A DNA stretch of 8,292 nt from Chryseobacterium gleum (GTDB lineage: Bacteria > Bacteroidota > Bacteroidia > Flavobacteriales_D > Sanyastnellaceae), in NCBI GenBank assembly GCA_943330925.2, contig CALQJP020000089.1, positions 1 to 8,292 on the forward strand, read 5' to 3'. The notes beneath the pieces were generated by a model, which did not search any database, was not told the DNA's origin, and saw only the letters and a program-made list of their open reading frames with translations. The translations under genes were made by a program, and so were the position numbers. Positions 6,421 to 8,292 of this stretch are shown here, piece by piece (positions within the stretch are counted from its first letter, which is position 1; each line of letters opens with the position of its first letter).

Positions 6421-7340
6421 TCAACAACCACCTTCTGCGCATACACCTGCTCACCGCAAACAACGCGCACGGTGTAGATGCCTGCTTCCAATGAATTGAT
6501 GTCGATGTTCTGAGTGGTAGTAGTCACCAATGTGTTGGCAACAACACGACCTTGAGCATCGAAAATCTGAACATTCGCTGACTGAGTTGAAGATGGCAAT
6601 GCAATGTTCAATTGGTCGTTAGCCGGGTTGGGCCACATGCCTATGTTGGCAGCGTTCACTTCTTCTGTGTAAACACCTGTGCTTTCAATCAATTGCACAT
6701 CGTCGATGTAGTAAAGACCTTCGCCTCCGGCATCGTTGGTGCCGAAGAAGTCGGCTGCAGCCAATATGTTTTGACCTGCTGCGCCATTCGCATTGTTGAG
6801 CGACCACTGCCAGCTGTTTACTACAACGCCGTTGATGTAGATATAGCCCATGTCCATATCCAAGTCGGCTGTTACTTGCACATCAAACCATTCGTTGAGA
6901 GCAACAGAAGTATCACCACCGGGCGCACCTCCTGTTACCCAGGTAACAGTTCCGTCAACTGCAAAGAACACGTCACAACCCCATTCGTAGGTAGTGGAAG
7001 TAGCGCTCCACTGATGCAAAAGATTGAAGTATCCGCCTGCATCGGTAAGATACATTTTGAATTTCAAATCGTACTTTCCGGATGAGTAGGGGCCAATAGG
7101 GAGCACAAGGTCGGTTGCCATGCCTTCGATTTTTGCACTGTTGGCACCGCTGAAAGCAAATGCGTTAGATACAGCGCCATCAGCTCCTGCTGATCCGTCC
7201 CAAGTGTCCCAAACAAGGCTTTGCTCTGCAACACCCAAATCGGGTGCGTAGGAGTCAAAGTTGTCTTCGAATATCACGTTTTGAGCTGAAACGCCCAGGC
7301 TCATGCCGAGCATAGAAAGAAAGAGTACAGGTTTTTTCAT
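6417..7340 (-). CDS. Secreted protein with probable jelly-roll (LamG-like) domain and T9SS type A sorting domain
   Basis: The product is 307 residues. The signal peptide is MKKPVLFLSMLGMSLGVSA with cleavage near Q20. The mature part starts IFEDNFDSYAP, a common lead-in to concanavalin/LamG-like beta-sandwich domains in Bacteroidetes. It continues with alternating beta strands rich in W, G and D (WDTWDG 45-49 region, FKMYLTDAGGYFNL, GYIYINGVVVNSW, YYIDDVQLIE 210-219) that close the fold. From about 230 the T9SS sorting domain follows: MWPNPANDQLNIALP (235-249), VQIFDAQGRVV, SLEAGIYTVRV and the final QKVVVE. No catalytic residues are recognised; carbohydrate or polymer binding at the cell surface is a guess from the fold. 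The upstream 173-base divergent space to the SOUL gene holds an A-rich stretch just before the ATG and a weak TATATTGC (minus, 7364-7371) that could be a -7 box. The stop codon lies inside the last partial unit of array 2. Confidence 0.82.
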   Translation of the reverse strand: MKKPVLFLSMLGMSLGVSAQNVIFEDNFDSYAPDLGVAEQSLVWDTWDGSAGADGAVSNAFAFSGANSAKIEGMATDLVLPIGPYSSGKYDLKFKMYLTDAGGYFNLLHQWSATSTTYEWGCDVFFAVDGTVTWVTGGAPGGDTSVALNEWFDVQVTADLDMDMGYIYINGVVVNSWQWSLNNANGAAGQNILAAADFFGTNDAGGEGLYYIDDVQLIESTGVYTEEVNAANIGMWPNPANDQLNIALPSSTQSANVQIFDAQGRVVANTLVTTTTQNIDINSLEAGIYTVRVVCGEQVYAQKVVVE

Positions 7341-7513
7341 TTGATTTGGTTTTGATTAGGTGAGCAATATAATTAAAAGGACATTATTCTCAGTGGGAAA
7401 CGTTTTTTTTGAAATCGACTTGGAACAATGATATTCTTGAGTTGTTTAAATGCTTCGCATCAGAGCTATTCAAAAAAGCTTCTCGTTTTTTTGCATCGTT
7501 ATCGGTAAGAATT

Positions 7514-8119
7514 ATGAAAAAGAAAATCCTCTTGGTTGTATTGCTGGTAATACTTATTCCCACCATCACCCAACTCTTCACGCTTATGGCTTCCAACAAA
7601 ACAGAAAAGCAACCTTACACCGTTGTTAAGAAGGAGAAGGACTTTGAAATTCGCTATTATCCTGCGGCCACGCTTGCTACCGTGATGACCACGGCCTCCA
7701 CCTACAAGGATGTTGCCTCACCGGGGTTCAGGAAATTGGCTGGTTATATTTTCGGTGGAAATCAGGACGGCATGTCCATCGCCATGACTGCACCGGTGCA
7801 CATGGACATAAGCGAAACGGGTTCGACCATGAGTTTTGTAATGCCTGAGGGCATGACTCCCGAGAATTTACCGAAGCCCAATGATCCTTCCGTACACCTC
7901 TCGACTACCAAACCGGAATACGTTGCTGCCATTCAATTTGGCGGCTATGCATCCGACAAAGACATTCAGAAGCACACAGCCCGCCTCGAGCAGGCACTGC
8001 AGGAAATGGGCATCAAGCACAGCGGTCATTTCCGTTTCTTGGGCTACAACGCACCGTATCAGTTTTTGTGCAGACGCAATGAAGTGATTGTGACGGTGGA
8101 GTATGAAGGGGGTAGGTAG
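7514..8119 (+). CDS. SOUL-family heme-binding protein, membrane-anchored or exported
   Basis: The product is 201 residues from ATG 7514. The first 22 residues are KKK followed by a strong hydrophobic helix (ILLVVLLVILIPTITQLF), a signal anchor or uncleaved signal. The SOUL domain runs from about 34 to 196: YTVVKKEKDFEIRYYP (35-50), GFRKLAGYIFGGN (71-83), SIAMTAPVHM (88-97), MSFVMPEGMTPENLPKP (106-122), VAAIQFGGYA (137-146), FLGYNAP (175-181) and RRNEVIV (187-193). These match the family (HEBP1/HEBP2-like), which in animals binds heme or porphyrin. The bacterial role is unproven; heme handling in the periplasm or at the membrane is an inference. An in-frame ATG at 7409 would add 35 residues before the hydrophobic segment, which would bury the signal, so it is not chosen. 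No Shine-Dalgarno sequence is clear; T7G at 7486-7493 is the best but poor -7 candidate. Array 3 follows the stop within 7 bases. Confidence 0.9.
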   Translation: MKKKILLVVLLVILIPTITQLFTLMASNKTEKQPYTVVKKEKDFEIRYYPAATLATVMTTASTYKDVASPGFRKLAGYIFGGNQDGMSIAMTAPVHMDISETGSTMSFVMPEGMTPENLPKPNDPSVHLSTTKPEYVAAIQFGGYASDKDIQKHTARLEQALQEMGIKHSGHFRFLGYNAPYQFLCRRNEVIVTVEYEGGR

Positions 8120-8125
8120 TAGAGA

Positions 8126-8268
8126 ATAGGTTATAGGTGATAGGTATTAGGTCTTAGTTGTTAGGTTTTTGGTAGTTGGTTCACATCACCATCACCATCA
8201 CCTACCACCTATAACCTATCACCTATAACCTATCACCTATCACCTATCACCTATCACCTATCACCTAT
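8126..8268. repeat. Inverted heptanucleotide array 3 (ATAGGTG / CACCTAT)
   Basis: Left arm 8126-8181 is eight degenerate 7-base units (ataggtt, ataggtg, ataggta, ttaggtc, ttagttg, ttaggtt, tttggta, gttggtt), decaying away from the first copies. A middle stretch (8182-8198) is three short atcacc-like hexamer steps. Right arm 8199-8268 is ten 7-base units on the other strand: cacctac, cacctat, aacctat, cacctat, aacctat, then five identical cacctat copies (8234-8268). Perfect 20-bp complementarity joins 8126-8145 with 8214-8233. The identical copies lie next to the -7 box of the following gene, 4 bases away, and suggest recent expansion there. The left arm starts 6 bases after the SOUL stop, so it could also end that transcript. 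Confidence 0.92.
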
Positions 8269-8272
8269 GTAA

Positions 8273-8280
8273 TATCTTCG
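8273..8280 (+). promoter_or_regulatory. -7 box of the gene starting at 8285
   Basis: TATCTTCG is identical to the box before pyrR and ends 4 bases before an ATG, implying a leaderless transcript. The place where a -33 element should be (about 8250-8256) is inside the perfect CACCTAT copies and holds no TTG. Confidence 0.5.
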
Positions 8281-8284
8281 CTCC

Positions 8285-8292
8285 ATGAAACT
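8285..8292 (+). CDS. Start of a further gene, cut by the window edge
   Basis: Only ATGAAACT is present (Met-Lys-Leu or similar). It is called because a -7 box identical to that of pyrR stands 4 bases upstream and because an MK start is common in exported Bacteroidetes proteins. Nothing can be said of the product. Confidence 0.4.

Noticed and set aside
6612..7085. 157-residue plus-strand open frame
   Set aside because: It lies wholly antisense to the T9SS protein gene, which has a clear signal peptide and sorting domain; no family resemblance seen.
7409..7513. ATG at 7409 adding 35 residues to the SOUL protein
   Set aside because: It would place a charged, non-conserved stretch before the KKK plus hydrophobic signal segment that begins at ATG 7514.
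8181..8200. Sequence resembling a His-tag coding stretch (cat/cac repeats), suggesting vector contamination
   Set aside because: It grades smoothly into the CACCTAT array, is not in frame with any gene, and no cloning-vector sequence is around it.

Overview
The window reads as a piece of a Bacteroidetes chromosome, most likely a Flavobacteriales-like or related marine/freshwater lineage. Four things point there. Two secreted proteins end in a C-terminal type IX secretion (T9SS type A) sorting domain with a PNP motif. Promoters look like the Bacteroidetes -7 box (TAnnTTTG, here mostly TATCTTCG). Clear Shine-Dalgarno sequences are absent, with A-rich stretches before several starts. Coding is dense, with pyrR-pyrB in one operon. 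No tRNA, rRNA, CRISPR array, transposase or phage gene was seen.

Layout. 28-1105 (+) holds two overlapping genes: a coiled-coil protein with a central J-domain-like HPD segment, then a stand-alone HIRAN-domain protein. The operon probably continues to the left of the window. 1136-3368 (-) holds a secreted kelch-like beta-propeller protein with a T9SS tail and, 19 bases downstream of it, a small class I SAM-dependent methyltransferase. 3531-5035 (+) is pyrR-pyrB with an ATGA overlap, i.e. pyrimidine regulation/salvage and the first committed pyrimidine step. 5128-6234 (+) encodes a ferritin-like/VIT1-CCC1 fusion membrane protein (MbfA-like), probably for iron or manganese export or storage. 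6417-7340 (-) is a second T9SS-exported protein with a probable jelly-roll domain. 7514-8119 (+) is a SOUL-family heme-binding protein with an N-terminal membrane segment. A further gene appears to begin at 8285.

The most unusual content is between the genes. Three intergenic spaces each carry a short-unit tandem array built as an inverted pair: a 7-nt unit at 3438-3498, an 8-nt unit at 6242-6420 and a 7-nt unit at 8126-8268. The unit sequence differs at each place but the architecture is the same: degenerate tandem copies, a short spacer, then the same unit on the opposite strand. They lie respectively in a divergent promoter region, between convergent genes, and directly against the -7 box of the next gene. 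Slippage alone does not make inverted arms, so the shared design is the main thing worth following up.

The genes do not form one pathway. Functional links are local: J-domain plus HIRAN (chaperone and DNA-end binding themes), pyrR with pyrB, and possibly the kelch protein with the methyltransferase. The ferritin-VIT protein and the SOUL protein both touch iron/heme, but they are separated by an opposite-strand gene and need not be co-regulated.
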